Source: Actinomycetes bacterium
GTDB taxonomy: Bacteria; Actinomycetota; Acidimicrobiia; Acidimicrobiales; Bog-793
Direction of reading: 5' to 3'
Assembly (NCBI GenBank): GCA_021785095.1
Contig: JAJYGM010000655.1
Location: 1 to 19,873 of the forward strand
DNA: 19,873 nucleotides
Of the stretch, positions 1-8,840 are shown in pieces; positions within the stretch are counted from its first letter, which is position 1; every line of letters starts with the position of its first letter. Under the pieces are notes generated by a model. It saw only the letters and a program-made list of their open reading frames with translations, did no database searches and had not been told where the DNA came from. The translations under genes were made by a program, and so were the position numbers.

Positions 1-1
1 G

Positions 2-1093
2 CGTAGTGCCGGTTCGGACGGACCGCTCCGGGCCGGAGCGACCCGCTCGCTCAAGGTCGCCGGCATCGGGCAGGTGCCCGCAGGCGCGGTCGCCGTCGTG
101 GTCAACGTCACGCTCACCGCCCCGACCAAGGCGACGGCTGTGACGCTGTACCCCAAGGGAGGCCAGAAGCCACCGGTGAGCTCGATGATCGTCGGCAAAG
201 CTGACACGGTTGCGCACCTCGTCGAGGTCGCAGTCGGGCGCAACGGCAGCATCTCGATCCACAACGCTTCCGGCAGCGTCCAGGTCGTTCTCGATGTCGA
301 GGGCTACTTCGCGCCGCCGTCGTCGGCAGGGTCGAATGCGGGCTACCTGCACACGCTGACTCCGAGGACGGTCCTCAACACCGCTGCCAAGGGTGGCGGC
401 GGCGCGCTCGGCCCAGGTCGCTCCCGGACGCTCAAGCTGGCTGGGGTGAAGGGAGTGCCCTCTACCGGAGTCGCTGCGGTCGTGCTGCAGCTCATCTCGA
501 GCGGCTCGACCGCGCCGATGTCGCGACCTGACTGGGTGGACGTCTACCCGAAGGGCACGGCCCGTACCGTGTCGAGCGTGCTCAACCCCGCAGAAGGGGT
601 CGAGGCGATGAACCTCGTCGTGGCCAAGCTCGGCACGTCCGGCTCGGTCGTGCTCTACAACTACTACGGCAGCACCAACCTGAAGGCCGTCGTGCTCGGG
701 TACATCTCGAGCCCTGCCGCCACCGTGAGCGGGGATGCCAACACCGTCCTCAAGCCGGCGATGCTGCTCAACACCGCCGCCAAGGGTGGCGGCGGACCCC
801 TCGGACCTGGTGCCGTCCGGACTCTCACGGTGGCAGGACGGGACGGCATTCCCCATGGAGCCGCCGTGGTCTGGCTCGACATCACCGTCTCGTCGACCAC
901 GACGGCATCCTCGCTGACGCTCTACGTCACCGGCTCCAGGCGTCCTTCGTTGCCCAGCCTGAGCTGGTCGGCCGGCGAGCGGGTCTCTGAGCTCGTGCAG
1001 GTACCGGTATCTGCCCTGGGATCGATCAGCATCTACAACCATTCCGGGAAGGTCAACGTGACCGTCAGCGCAGAGGGGAGTTTCTCGTCGTGA
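2..1093 (+). CDS. Secreted protein of ~130-residue beta repeats (5' end outside the window)
   Basis: The frame is open from the left edge to the TGA at 1091-1093, giving 363 residues of a longer protein; the GTG at 74 is internal. Three repeat units are visible, at about 2-310 (partial), 335-706 and 736-1090. Each follows the pattern LNTAAKGGGG..LGPG, then a strand like LKLAGVKGVPSTGVAAVV, a YPKG turn, a Gly-rich strand like GSISIHNASGSV and, in the first, a closing VEGYF. This pattern is known from actinobacterial exported cell-wall proteins, where the first motif is usually LLDTR; here it is LNTAAKGGGG. No catalytic domain lies in the visible part, so the role is probably structural or wall-binding. 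The stop overlaps the next start by 4 bases (GTGA), so the two genes are probably translationally coupled. The N-terminus, signal peptide and any enzyme domain would lie outside the window. Confidence 0.85.
   Translation, partial: RSAGSDGPLRAGATRSLKVAGIGQVPAGAVAVVVNVTLTAPTKATAVTLYPKGGQKPPVSSMIVGKADTVAHLVEVAVGRNGSISIHNASGSVQVVLDVEGYFAPPSSAGSNAGYLHTLTPRTVLNTAAKGGGGALGPGRSRTLKLAGVKGVPSTGVAAVVLQLISSGSTAPMSRPDWVDVYPKGTARTVSSVLNPAEGVEAMNLVVAKLGTSGSVVLYNYYGSTNLKAVVLGYISSPAATVSGDANTVLKPAMLLNTAAKGGGGPLGPGAVRTLTVAGRDGIPHGAAVVWLDITVSSTTTASSLTLYVTGSRRPSLPSLSWSAGERVSELVQVPVSALGSISIYNHSGKVNVTVSAEGSFSS
374..795 (+). repeat. Near-identical direct repeat at the heads of two protein repeat units
   Basis: The stretch ctcaacaccgcYgccaaggg and the following tggcggcgg occur at about 374-402 and again at about 767-795, with a single base difference (Y), roughly 393 bases apart. 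They encode the LNTAAKGGGG motif that opens two successive beta-repeat units. The spacing equals one 131-residue unit, which fits duplication of whole units. Confidence 0.7.
1073..1080 (+). promoter_or_regulatory. Ribosome binding site for the 2108-residue protein
   Basis: The purine-rich gaggggag ends 9 bases before the GTG at 1090. It supports that GTG start inside the end of the preceding gene, and translational coupling through the GTGA overlap. Confidence 0.55.
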
Positions 1094-4000
1094 GATGGCT
1101 TCGCGGGCTCGCCCACCTGGCGACGGCGACGCTTGTCGCCGTCGCCGGGTTCGCCGTACTGCGTCCGGTTCCGGCCGGAGCCGGTGCGACACTGCAGCCC
1201 ACCAATGTGCAAGTTGCAGAGCTCACGGGCCTGACCGCATATCAGACTCCTGCGCAGCTGCACAACTGCGGCACGAGCAACGCGAACTTCTCTCCCGGCG
1301 ACTACTCGTTCCAGAAGAGCAGCGTGATCACGCCTACCAACACCGGTGACACGACTGGCGGAATGACGTACTCCTTCGGGTTCCCCGCCGCGCTCAACAA
1401 GTTCGACGTCACCCTCACGGCGCCGGCCCCTGCCGAGCCGCCAGGAGTGCCGCCCGGCGTCTACGGCACCATCTTCCCGCCTGAGACCCAGCACATCGAC
1501 CAGTTTGCCGCCAACTCTGGCTACGGCTGCAACATGAGCGACTTCACCGTCTTCAACTACGCCGTCGGGCTCACCATCAACGGGGTGAACTGGCTCTACT
1601 CTCCGAGCAACGTCACGACCAACTCGGCCCAGAACGAGGTGACGATCCCGGTCGACCTCGGAGGCAACAGCTCCGGCGTGAACTTCGCGCAGGGCAGCTA
1701 CGACAAGAGCACCAACCAGACGACGGTCACCTACGACTGCGGGACTTCCTCCGGTACCACCTACACGTCCGCCCCCTGCGGCTTCGTCGCCGGCGACGCG
1801 GTCAACATCAGCGGTCTCGGATCGACGAAGTCGGGGCCGAACCTCGACTTCCAGAACGTCACGATCACCCAGGAGGACTATTCCGACTTTACGGTGGTCG
1901 TCACAGGTGACTTCGGCGGTGCCTCGGCTCCCTACCAAAACGGCACGGCTGTAACCGTCAACATCCCTCAGGTAACGGCCATGACGGTCTACGTCGCAAA
2001 CGTGGTCAACCCGGTCGCAGGCAACTACCCGGGTGTCGACTACACGGTCGGCGTCGTGAACGAAGAGGCAGGCTCGACTATCGCTTACTCGACGGTGCCG
2101 GCTCCGGCTACGACGACGAGCCTCCCCTATTTCAGCACCGGCAAGGGGGATCCGCTCACCTCGGCTCTCTCGATCTCGAAGAGCTCGATCGAGGCCACCA
2201 ACGTCCCCTCCCAGGGAGCGACGGTCACGGCCACCGTAAGGGACCAGTACTACAACCCGATAGTCGGCGAGACCGTCTACGTCGGGGTCCAGCAACCCCT
2301 CAACGGAGCCATCTTCACTGCGCCGACGAGCACCGGGTCGGGAGCGGGAGGACTGCCGCAGACCGGGACGGACGGGACGGTGCAGTACTACGCCTGGGGC
2401 ACGCAAGCAACCTCACCCGACCTCCCGGCCGCGCTCTTCGGCCAGGCAACCAGCCCGGACTCGTTCTACTTCGCCGCCGCCCAGGAGGCTTCGGTGACGC
2501 AGGCATGCGGCGACGGTTCCTCCATCACCTATACGGCGTTGAACACGGACAACTACGCCCCTGGCGAACAGGTCACGGTGAGTCGCCTACCGGTCACCAC
2601 GAACGGCGACAACCCCGACTTGACAGGCGAGGTGACATCGGCGACAACCTCGACGTTCACCCTCTCGCTGACCGGCGTCAACGGCTGTGCCACGGGTTTT
2701 GGCATAGCGGAGGCTGATGGCGTGGTTGCACAAAACCTCTCGGCTGAAAGCAACGGCTCGGTCTTCACGGTAACCGGCGCGAACGAATTCGCACCAGGAG
2801 AGCAGATCGTCCTCGCAGGATTCACCTTCACGGGCAACCCCTCTGGCCCAACTGGTATAGCTCCCCCGGTCCTCGCCGACATCACGTCCGCCACTCCGAC
2901 AGGATTCACCGCCTCGCCGATCCCTAGTCAGCCGGCATGGAGCCCCAACGACATTGCGACCGGCGGCTTCGCGGCCACCACCTCCCTCGTGACGGCGGCA
3001 ACGGTGACCGGGGCGACAGGCGACGGGCAGACCGTCACCTACTCCGCCTTCAACGACTTCTCGGCGGGCGAGACTGTGAGCGTGCAGGGGCTGTCCGGAG
3101 ACGGCGGCATCTTCAACGTCGTGAACCAGACGATAGGGACCGCCAACGCCGACCAGTTCACGATTATCGACTCCGGCATCAGCGGCAACCTGAGCGGCGG
3201 CGACGGGATCGCCACCGCAAGCGGGCCTCTTACCGTCACGATGGCCGTGACCGCCGGCTCTCCGAGCCCGCCCTCTGCCGGACCGGCTCCGAACGGGATC
3301 AGCTCGTCGGTGCAGGCATGCCCGGGCACCTTGCCGTGCTCGGGCGCTTCGGTGAGCACGTCGGTCCAGGTGGGCAACGGGATCTCGATCAGCACGAACC
3401 CGTCCAACGTGGCGACGGTCACGGTGACCCTCGCCGACCAGTTCGGTAACTACGACACCGACCGAGCCGTCGAGCTCACGCCGATGCAACCCGCCTCGGG
3501 GCCGAGAGAAGACTTCAAAGGCCTGACGATCACCCCGTACAACCCACCGACCAACAAAAGCCCGGTCACCGAGTGCGACCAGGGGGCGGCCGCCGACCTG
3601 CCGGGCATCAGCTGTACCGACGCGAACGGCACGACGAGTTTCGTCGTCTCCGATACTCGGTCCCAGACGGTCTCGTTCCAGATCGTGGACGTCACCGACG
3701 GCTTCACGATGCCGACGACCGACCTGCCGCCGACCGACGTGCCGAACATCCCGGTCGTGACCTACACGACCGGCCCGGTCGACCCGGCGAATTCCACGGT
3801 CAGCGTGGATGGTGGGGCGACCGCCTACGTGCCGGCCAACGGCAGCTCCTTTGCCACGGTGCAAGTGACCCTGCGGGACCAGTTCGGCAACCCCGAGCCC
3901 AATGTCCCGGTCTCCCTCTCGGACTCGACCGGCAACCCGGCCACCGTGACGGCTGCAAGCGGGGACGGCTCGGTCATCACCTATCTCGCCAACAACGCCT

Positions 4001-7000
4001 TCCAGCCAGGCGAGACCGTGACCGTCACCGGGCTTGGCATATCGACCGGCGGATCACTGGACGTCTCCAACGCCATGATCACCTCAGCGACCCCAACCCA
4101 GTTCACCGTCGCCAGCACGGTCGTCGGTGTCGCATCGGGGAGCGGGACGGCGACGCCCGGCAAGCATGACGTGATCACGCCGGTCAACGACAGCAGCTGC
4201 AAGAACCCCCTGCCGAGCGCCGGCGTGACCGACTGCAACGGCCAGGCATGGTTCCAGGTGAGCGACGCCTACCTCGAACCGGTCACCTATACAGCCGCTG
4301 CGAATGGTACGCCGATCCCCGCAGCCGGCCAACCAGTCGTGAATTTCGTTACGGGAGCGGTCTCTTTCAGCAACTCGAGCGTCGCGGTCGCCCCGCCGAA
4401 CATCGTCGGCAACGGGCGCGGATCGGCGACCGTCACCGTCACGATCAAAGATGACGGCAACCACCCGCTCGACGGGGTGACCGTCGCGCCTGCTACCGGC
4501 GACTCGGCCACGGTGACCGCGGCACAGGGCACCGGCACTGAGATCACGTACACGGCTGCTAACAATTTCACTGCCGGCCAGCTCGTCAACATCGTCGGGC
4601 TCGGAACCTTATCCGGGAGCTCGCTCGACCTGTCTGGCGTAGTGGTTGCCTCGGCCAACTCGACCCAGTTCACAGTCGACAGCACGGTGCAGGGCACGGC
4701 GGAAGGTTCCGGCGTCGCCACACTCGACTACTCGAACCTGACGGTCGTCCCGCCCGTAGCGCAGACGAACGCCGCAGGCCAGGCAACCTTCTCGATCACC
4801 GCGGGTGCCTTCGGCGGATCGGTGCAGCTGCCGGCTTTCGTAGCGGTGCCGATCGACGTGCAGCAGGGCACGACGAACCTGTCCTCCCCGCTCGTTGCCG
4901 CGTTCGGCGTCACCCCGCTGCCCACGAGCTCGACGGTGACCGCCTCGCCGACCAACAACACGGCCACGGTCACCGCTGCCAGTGGCAACGGGACCACCGT
5001 CACGTACACCGCCGGCAACAGTTTCTCGGCCGGTCAGGTCGTCACCGTCTCAGGATTGGCGAACGCTGCCTTCGACCTCGCGAACGTGACCATCTCGACG
5101 TCGAGCGCAACCCAGTTCACGGTGACCAGCCCAGTGTCCGGCACGGCGGCAGGAAACGGTACGGCCACCATCTCCACGCCGGTTGCCAACTCGACCCCCG
5201 ACGAGAACGTCAACGTCTCGATCCTCGGTGCTTCCGGCGGGATCGACGGGCTCAGCCTCGAGCTCGTCGACTCGAACGGCAACGTGCTCGGCACAGCCAC
5301 CACTGACGCCGCCGGGCAGGCTCAGTTCCAGACGTCGCTTTCGCCGACTGCTGCGAGCCTGACGGTGACCTACACGGTGAAGGACCTCTCCGACTCGGGC
5401 CGGGTCGTCGGCTCGGTCACCGTCACATTCGTCCCGGTCGCGAGCGAGGCGGACGAGTCCACCGTCACGGCGGCACCGACCTCGGTCTACACCTACGACC
5501 CCGCCGACGAGGCCACGAACGCCGCTCAGCAGACCTCCGTCGTCACGGTGCACGCCGTCGACTCGTCCGGGAACCCGCTCGTCGGCGACACCATCCGGCT
5601 CACACCGAGTTCCAGCTACGCCATGATCGACGGTGCTACTGGCCCGGCGTTCGGGGTGACGAATCAGAACGGTGACGTGTCGTTTCCCGTCACCGACTGC
5701 AATCCGAGCGGGGGGAGCCTCGCCAGCTGCACCCCGGCAGACGTGACGGCGGCCGTCGGGACCGGCACGACCGTGACCTACACAGCGAACAACAGCTTCT
5801 CGACCGGTCAGGCCGTCTCGATCACCGGCCTCGGCGACCTCTCGGGGGGGAGTCTCAACCTCACCGACGTCACGGTCGCTTCGGCCACCTCGACGAGCTT
5901 CACGGTCAACAGCTCGGTAGTTGGCACGGCGCTCACTCCGACCGCAGTCGTGACTGCCGCCGTCGGGGACGGTACGACGGTGACCTACACCGCCGACAAC
6001 GGCTTCGTACCTGGCCAGCGCGTCTCGATCACCGGCCTTGGCGTCGCCTCGGGATCCTCACTCAACCTCACCGATGCGACGGTGGCCACCGCGACCCAGA
6101 CGGAGTTCACGGTCACCAACAGCACCGTCGGTACGTCATCGGGGACGGGGACCGCAACCGCACCAGGTATCGCCACGCTGATCCCGACACCCGAGACGGT
6201 GACCTTCTCCGCCTTCGACACCACTACGTCTACGGCCATCGCCCGGACCGCCACCGTCAACTTCGTGCTCCGGCCGGACGAGGCCTATGAGTCCACGATC
6301 ACCGCGGCACCGAGTCCGGTCGAAGCCAATGGCACGAGTGCCGCCACCGTCACGGTCAGCCTGAAGAACAACGGCGCTCCCGTCGCCGGGGACTTGGTGA
6401 GCCTCTCGCAAGGAGCCGGACACGCTGCGATCACCTCGACCGACCCAGTCTCCAACAGCAAGGGCGTCGTGAGCTTCCAGGTCGTCGACCTGACTCCAGA
6501 GACGGTCGTCTTCCAGGCAACAGACCTCACGACCGCCACGACGCTTCAAAACGACGCCGTCGTGACGTTCACGGCCCCGCCCGGCGGAACGCTCCGTCCC
6601 GCCGTGACCGCGATCAACCCGAGCTCGGGACCGGGGGGCGGCGGGACCGACGTCACAGTGAGCGGCAGCAACCTCCTCGGTGCCACGGCTGTGTTTTTCG
6701 GCACCGTGCAGTCACCGACGTTCTCGGTCAATCCGTCTGGCACCGAGCTGACGGCAGTCTCCCCGATCGCCGTTGCCGAGGGTGCTGTCAACGTCACGGT
6801 GACCGGCCCAGGTGGAACCTCTGCGACGTCTTCGGCCGACGTATTCACGTATACCACTCCGCCTCCCTTTGCCGTCGAGTCGATCTCGCCTCTCGCTGGG
6901 CCAACCGCCGGCGGAACGACGGTGACGATCTCTGGCACAGGACTCGCAAGCGCTCTGAGCGTCTACTTCGGGGCAGAGAAGGTGCCCTTCACGCTGAGCA

Positions 7001-7416
7001 ACGGCGGTCAGACCCTGACGGTGCTCTCGCCGGCGACCACCACCCCCGAAACGGTCCCCGTGAAAGTCGTGACGTCGAGCGCGACGTCGGCACCGACCTC
7101 GGAGACGGCCTTCACCTTCCTCGGGAAGAAGCCTGCGCCCCTCAAGCGCCCGACCATCACGCGGGTCAAGCCGAACTCGGGCCGGATCAGGGGCGGCAAC
7201 CTCGTCGAGATCATCGGTGCGCACTTCGTCGCCGTCAAGTACGTGCTCTTCGGAACCCTTCGCGCCAGGATCAGGTCGATAAACCTGTCGAAGACCGTCA
7301 TCGTCGTGCGTGTGCCGCGGGCTCGTCGCGCTATGAAGGTCAAGGTCGTTGTCGTGACACGGGCAGGGGAGAGCGCGGTCACGCTCCGTACCCACTACAC
7401 CTACCGGAAGCTATGA
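1090..7416 (+). CDS. Giant secreted Big_1/IPT-domain surface protein (2108 aa)
   Basis: This is a probable cell-surface adhesin or envelope fibre protein. The N-terminus (MRWLRGLAHLATATLVAVAG) is basic then hydrophobic with an AGAGA-type cleavage region near residue 32, so it looks like a Sec signal peptide. Residues 33-360 form an N-terminal region I do not recognise. Then come several Big_1/invasin-like Ig domains, recognisable by VTLRDQFGNP..., T(D/N)xxG(Q/T) and F.V.D strands, and three IPT/TIG domains at about 1838-1922, 1927-2012 and 2020-2107 (INPSSGPGGGG, ISPLAGPTAGG, VKPNSGRIRGG). Nine copies of a ~70-residue module are interspersed. There are 14 cysteines, falling in close pairs, compatible with disulfides outside the cell. 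I see no LPXTG signal, C-terminal membrane segment or enzyme motif; the last IPT domain is strongly basic. The GTG start overlaps the previous stop, and the TGA overlaps the next ATG. Exact function is unknown. Confidence 0.9.
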   Translation: MRWLRGLAHLATATLVAVAGFAVLRPVPAGAGATLQPTNVQVAELTGLTAYQTPAQLHNCGTSNANFSPGDYSFQKSSVITPTNTGDTTGGMTYSFGFPAALNKFDVTLTAPAPAEPPGVPPGVYGTIFPPETQHIDQFAANSGYGCNMSDFTVFNYAVGLTINGVNWLYSPSNVTTNSAQNEVTIPVDLGGNSSGVNFAQGSYDKSTNQTTVTYDCGTSSGTTYTSAPCGFVAGDAVNISGLGSTKSGPNLDFQNVTITQEDYSDFTVVVTGDFGGASAPYQNGTAVTVNIPQVTAMTVYVANVVNPVAGNYPGVDYTVGVVNEEAGSTIAYSTVPAPATTTSLPYFSTGKGDPLTSALSISKSSIEATNVPSQGATVTATVRDQYYNPIVGETVYVGVQQPLNGAIFTAPTSTGSGAGGLPQTGTDGTVQYYAWGTQATSPDLPAALFGQATSPDSFYFAAAQEASVTQACGDGSSITYTALNTDNYAPGEQVTVSRLPVTTNGDNPDLTGEVTSATTSTFTLSLTGVNGCATGFGIAEADGVVAQNLSAESNGSVFTVTGANEFAPGEQIVLAGFTFTGNPSGPTGIAPPVLADITSATPTGFTASPIPSQPAWSPNDIATGGFAATTSLVTAATVTGATGDGQTVTYSAFNDFSAGETVSVQGLSGDGGIFNVVNQTIGTANADQFTIIDSGISGNLSGGDGIATASGPLTVTMAVTAGSPSPPSAGPAPNGISSSVQACPGTLPCSGASVSTSVQVGNGISISTNPSNVATVTVTLADQFGNYDTDRAVELTPMQPASGPREDFKGLTITPYNPPTNKSPVTECDQGAAADLPGISCTDANGTTSFVVSDTRSQTVSFQIVDVTDGFTMPTTDLPPTDVPNIPVVTYTTGPVDPANSTVSVDGGATAYVPANGSSFATVQVTLRDQFGNPEPNVPVSLSDSTGNPATVTAASGDGSVITYLANNAFQPGETVTVTGLGISTGGSLDVSNAMITSATPTQFTVASTVVGVASGSGTATPGKHDVITPVNDSSCKNPLPSAGVTDCNGQAWFQVSDAYLEPVTYTAAANGTPIPAAGQPVVNFVTGAVSFSNSSVAVAPPNIVGNGRGSATVTVTIKDDGNHPLDGVTVAPATGDSATVTAAQGTGTEITYTAANNFTAGQLVNIVGLGTLSGSSLDLSGVVVASANSTQFTVDSTVQGTAEGSGVATLDYSNLTVVPPVAQTNAAGQATFSITAGAFGGSVQLPAFVAVPIDVQQGTTNLSSPLVAAFGVTPLPTSSTVTASPTNNTATVTAASGNGTTVTYTAGNSFSAGQVVTVSGLANAAFDLANVTISTSSATQFTVTSPVSGTAAGNGTATISTPVANSTPDENVNVSILGASGGIDGLSLELVDSNGNVLGTATTDAAGQAQFQTSLSPTAASLTVTYTVKDLSDSGRVVGSVTVTFVPVASEADESTVTAAPTSVYTYDPADEATNAAQQTSVVTVHAVDSSGNPLVGDTIRLTPSSSYAMIDGATGPAFGVTNQNGDVSFPVTDCNPSGGSLASCTPADVTAAVGTGTTVTYTANNSFSTGQAVSITGLGDLSGGSLNLTDVTVASATSTSFTVNSSVVGTALTPTAVVTAAVGDGTTVTYTADNGFVPGQRVSITGLGVASGSSLNLTDATVATATQTEFTVTNSTVGTSSGTGTATAPGIATLIPTPETVTFSAFDTTTSTAIARTATVNFVLRPDEAYESTITAAPSPVEANGTSAATVTVSLKNNGAPVAGDLVSLSQGAGHAAITSTDPVSNSKGVVSFQVVDLTPETVVFQATDLTTATTLQNDAVVTFTAPPGGTLRPAVTAINPSSGPGGGGTDVTVSGSNLLGATAVFFGTVQSPTFSVNPSGTELTAVSPIAVAEGAVNVTVTGPGGTSATSSADVFTYTTPPPFAVESISPLAGPTAGGTTVTISGTGLASALSVYFGAEKVPFTLSNGGQTLTVLSPATTTPETVPVKVVTSSATSAPTSETAFTFLGKKPAPLKRPTITRVKPNSGRIRGGNLVEIIGAHFVAVKYVLFGTLRARIRSINLSKTVIVVRVPRARRAMKVKVVVVTRAGESAVTLRTHYTYRKL
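1711..6162 (+). repeat. Nine copies of a ~70-residue module inside the giant surface protein
   Basis: The module reads approximately VTAA.GdGt.VTYTA.N, then F..GQ.V.I.GL, then L.L.dvtVasat.t.FTV, then G.a.G.GtAT. Copies lie at about 1711-1962 (divergent), 2485-2727, 2728-2976 (divergent), 2995-3222, 3937-4158, 4504-4725, 4960-5172, 5737-5940 and 5941-6162. The last two are directly in tandem, period about 205 bases. The layout (aHGf..GD.V.I.G, T.FTV, GGT) recalls short beta modules I know from phage tail and environmental surface proteins; I cannot name a family. Copies at 3937, 4504 and 5737 split a Big_1 domain between its V.L. strand and its T..NG strand. Confidence 0.75.
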
Positions 7417-8840
7417 GGGGCGGCAGTCTGATGACTGGGCCTGCTGGGCGAGGTCGTGACGACGAGTACCGGTACCGGGCTCGTCGTAGCCGTTCCACGA
7501 GTCGCAGGGCGGTGTGGGCGACGAGCATCCTTCTCGTCCTCGCCCTGGTGTCGGCCATCGCGGTGGTCCGCGCCCCCGGCAGCCCGAGGGGTGGAGCCAA
7601 AGGACCGGGCGCCAGCCGGAGCCAGACGACGGCAGCAGGAGGAAACCTGCGTACCGGCGGTCTCGGTGTGACCATTGGAAGTGCGGCCGGCCAGCCTCTC
7701 ACCGGTCGCGCCGAGCGCGCCGCATCCGCGGCTTCGTCAAGCTCGGCAGTAGAGCCGGTCCCGGGCAGTTTCGATGCCAACCTCGTCGGCTTGTACGTCT
7801 CGATGTACGACGCGGCCCGCGCGATGCCGGGGATGTCCCAATTCGCAACCGCCGAGAACCCAGTTCGTTTCTCTGCCTCTGTCGACCACCTGACAGCGCG
7901 GGAGAGGAGCGAGCTCTACGGGGCATTCCGCTCGGGGTCTTCCTCTTCTCGGTTGAGAGGGGACATCACGTCGTTCATCCCGGTCGAGCGTGCAGCGGCG
8001 CACGAGATGCAGCTCCGGCCGAGCTCCCGGAGCAAGGCTCATCGCCAGGCGGGCAAACGCGCAGTGAAGCTCCGCTCGCGTAGTGCCAGCACCCAGACGG
8101 CGGGCCAGCTTGCCCCGCAGGACCTGACGGTGATCCCGTCCGTCATGCCCCAGACAGGCTCGTTCGGCGGGGGCGTGAACGGGGTTGCCTACGTCGCAAA
8201 CTGCCCCAGCTACTGGTCGACCTCGGTCGATCCATATGCCGACAACGCCATCTACGCGCTGCAGCTCGTGATCGACGTGTCCACGGCCGCCTACAACGCT
8301 GCCAGCCACTTCAACGACGCCTTCCCGGTCTCAGTCATAGCGGCAGTCCTGTTGCTCGTCGCTCAGGAGGTCCAGAACGACGGCATCTACCTGAAGAGCG
8401 AATTCCAGGCCTGCGAAGCCAACAACGTTCAGAACGCCGGGCTCGACATCGACAACAGCACCTATCAGACGTACCAGCTGCTCGCGAGCGTGGCCGGCAC
8501 CGTCAACGAGGCGGACACCAACCTCGCTGCTCTCATCAACCAGAACGCAGCGGACTACGAGTTCCAGCTCCAGGGCATCATCGAGCGCGCCCTGACCGCC
8601 AAGACAACGCCGATGGCCTCGCTCGAGCTCCCCTCGGCGGACGGGGGGTACCTCGACTCGACGCCCATCGGGGTGCAATCAGTCGTCACGACCGAGATCG
8701 CCAACCTGGCTTCTTCCGGGCAGCTCTCCAACCCGATGGCCGAGAGGGACCTCGGTCTTGGCGGGCAGGCCTACGCAGCGGGGGAGTACAAGCTGGCCTT
8801 TACCTACTACCAGCTCGCGTACCAGGCGGCATCACAATGA
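7413..8840 (+). CDS. Membrane-anchored surface protein, paralogue A (475 aa)
   Basis: I do not recognise a family. A basic N-terminus (RYRARRSRSTSRR) is followed by a hydrophobic segment at about 33-53 and no good cleavage site, so it is probably a type II signal anchor with the rest outside the cell. A low-complexity Ser/Ala/Gly region follows to about 115. The C-terminal half matches the next gene: DLTVIP..., C264, C334, a hydrophobic stretch at about 303-318 between the cysteines, TYQTYQLLASVAGTVNEADTN and the final GEYKLAFTYYQLAYQAAS. The two cysteines may form a disulfide. The ATG overlaps the previous TGA (ATGA), with ggaag just upstream; an alternative ATG at 7431 follows gaggggcgg and would shorten the product by 6 residues. 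The ending resembles a single TPR-like helix pair, but that is weak. It is probably a partner or anchor of the giant secreted protein. Confidence 0.85.
   Translation: MRGGSLMTGPAGRGRDDEYRYRARRSRSTSRRAVWATSILLVLALVSAIAVVRAPGSPRGGAKGPGASRSQTTAAGGNLRTGGLGVTIGSAAGQPLTGRAERAASAASSSSAVEPVPGSFDANLVGLYVSMYDAARAMPGMSQFATAENPVRFSASVDHLTARERSELYGAFRSGSSSSRLRGDITSFIPVERAAAHEMQLRPSSRSKAHRQAGKRAVKLRSRSASTQTAGQLAPQDLTVIPSVMPQTGSFGGGVNGVAYVANCPSYWSTSVDPYADNAIYALQLVIDVSTAAYNAASHFNDAFPVSVIAAVLLLVAQEVQNDGIYLKSEFQACEANNVQNAGLDIDNSTYQTYQLLASVAGTVNEADTNLAALINQNAADYEFQLQGIIERALTAKTTPMASLELPSADGGYLDSTPIGVQSVVTTEIANLASSGQLSNPMAERDLGLGGQAYAAGEYKLAFTYYQLAYQAASQ

Noticed and set aside
1033..3864. Long - strand reading frames (457 and 425 codons) opposite the giant surface protein
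   Set aside because: They are Arg/Val/Gly/Asp-rich low-complexity shadows created by GC-rich codons on the + strand, with no domain motifs, while the + strand has a signal peptide and clear Ig and IPT domains.
1711..6162. Repeats of the giant protein as a CRISPR-like or transposon-derived array
   Set aside because: Repeats keep the reading frame, differ at third positions and encode a protein module, so they are coding domain duplications.
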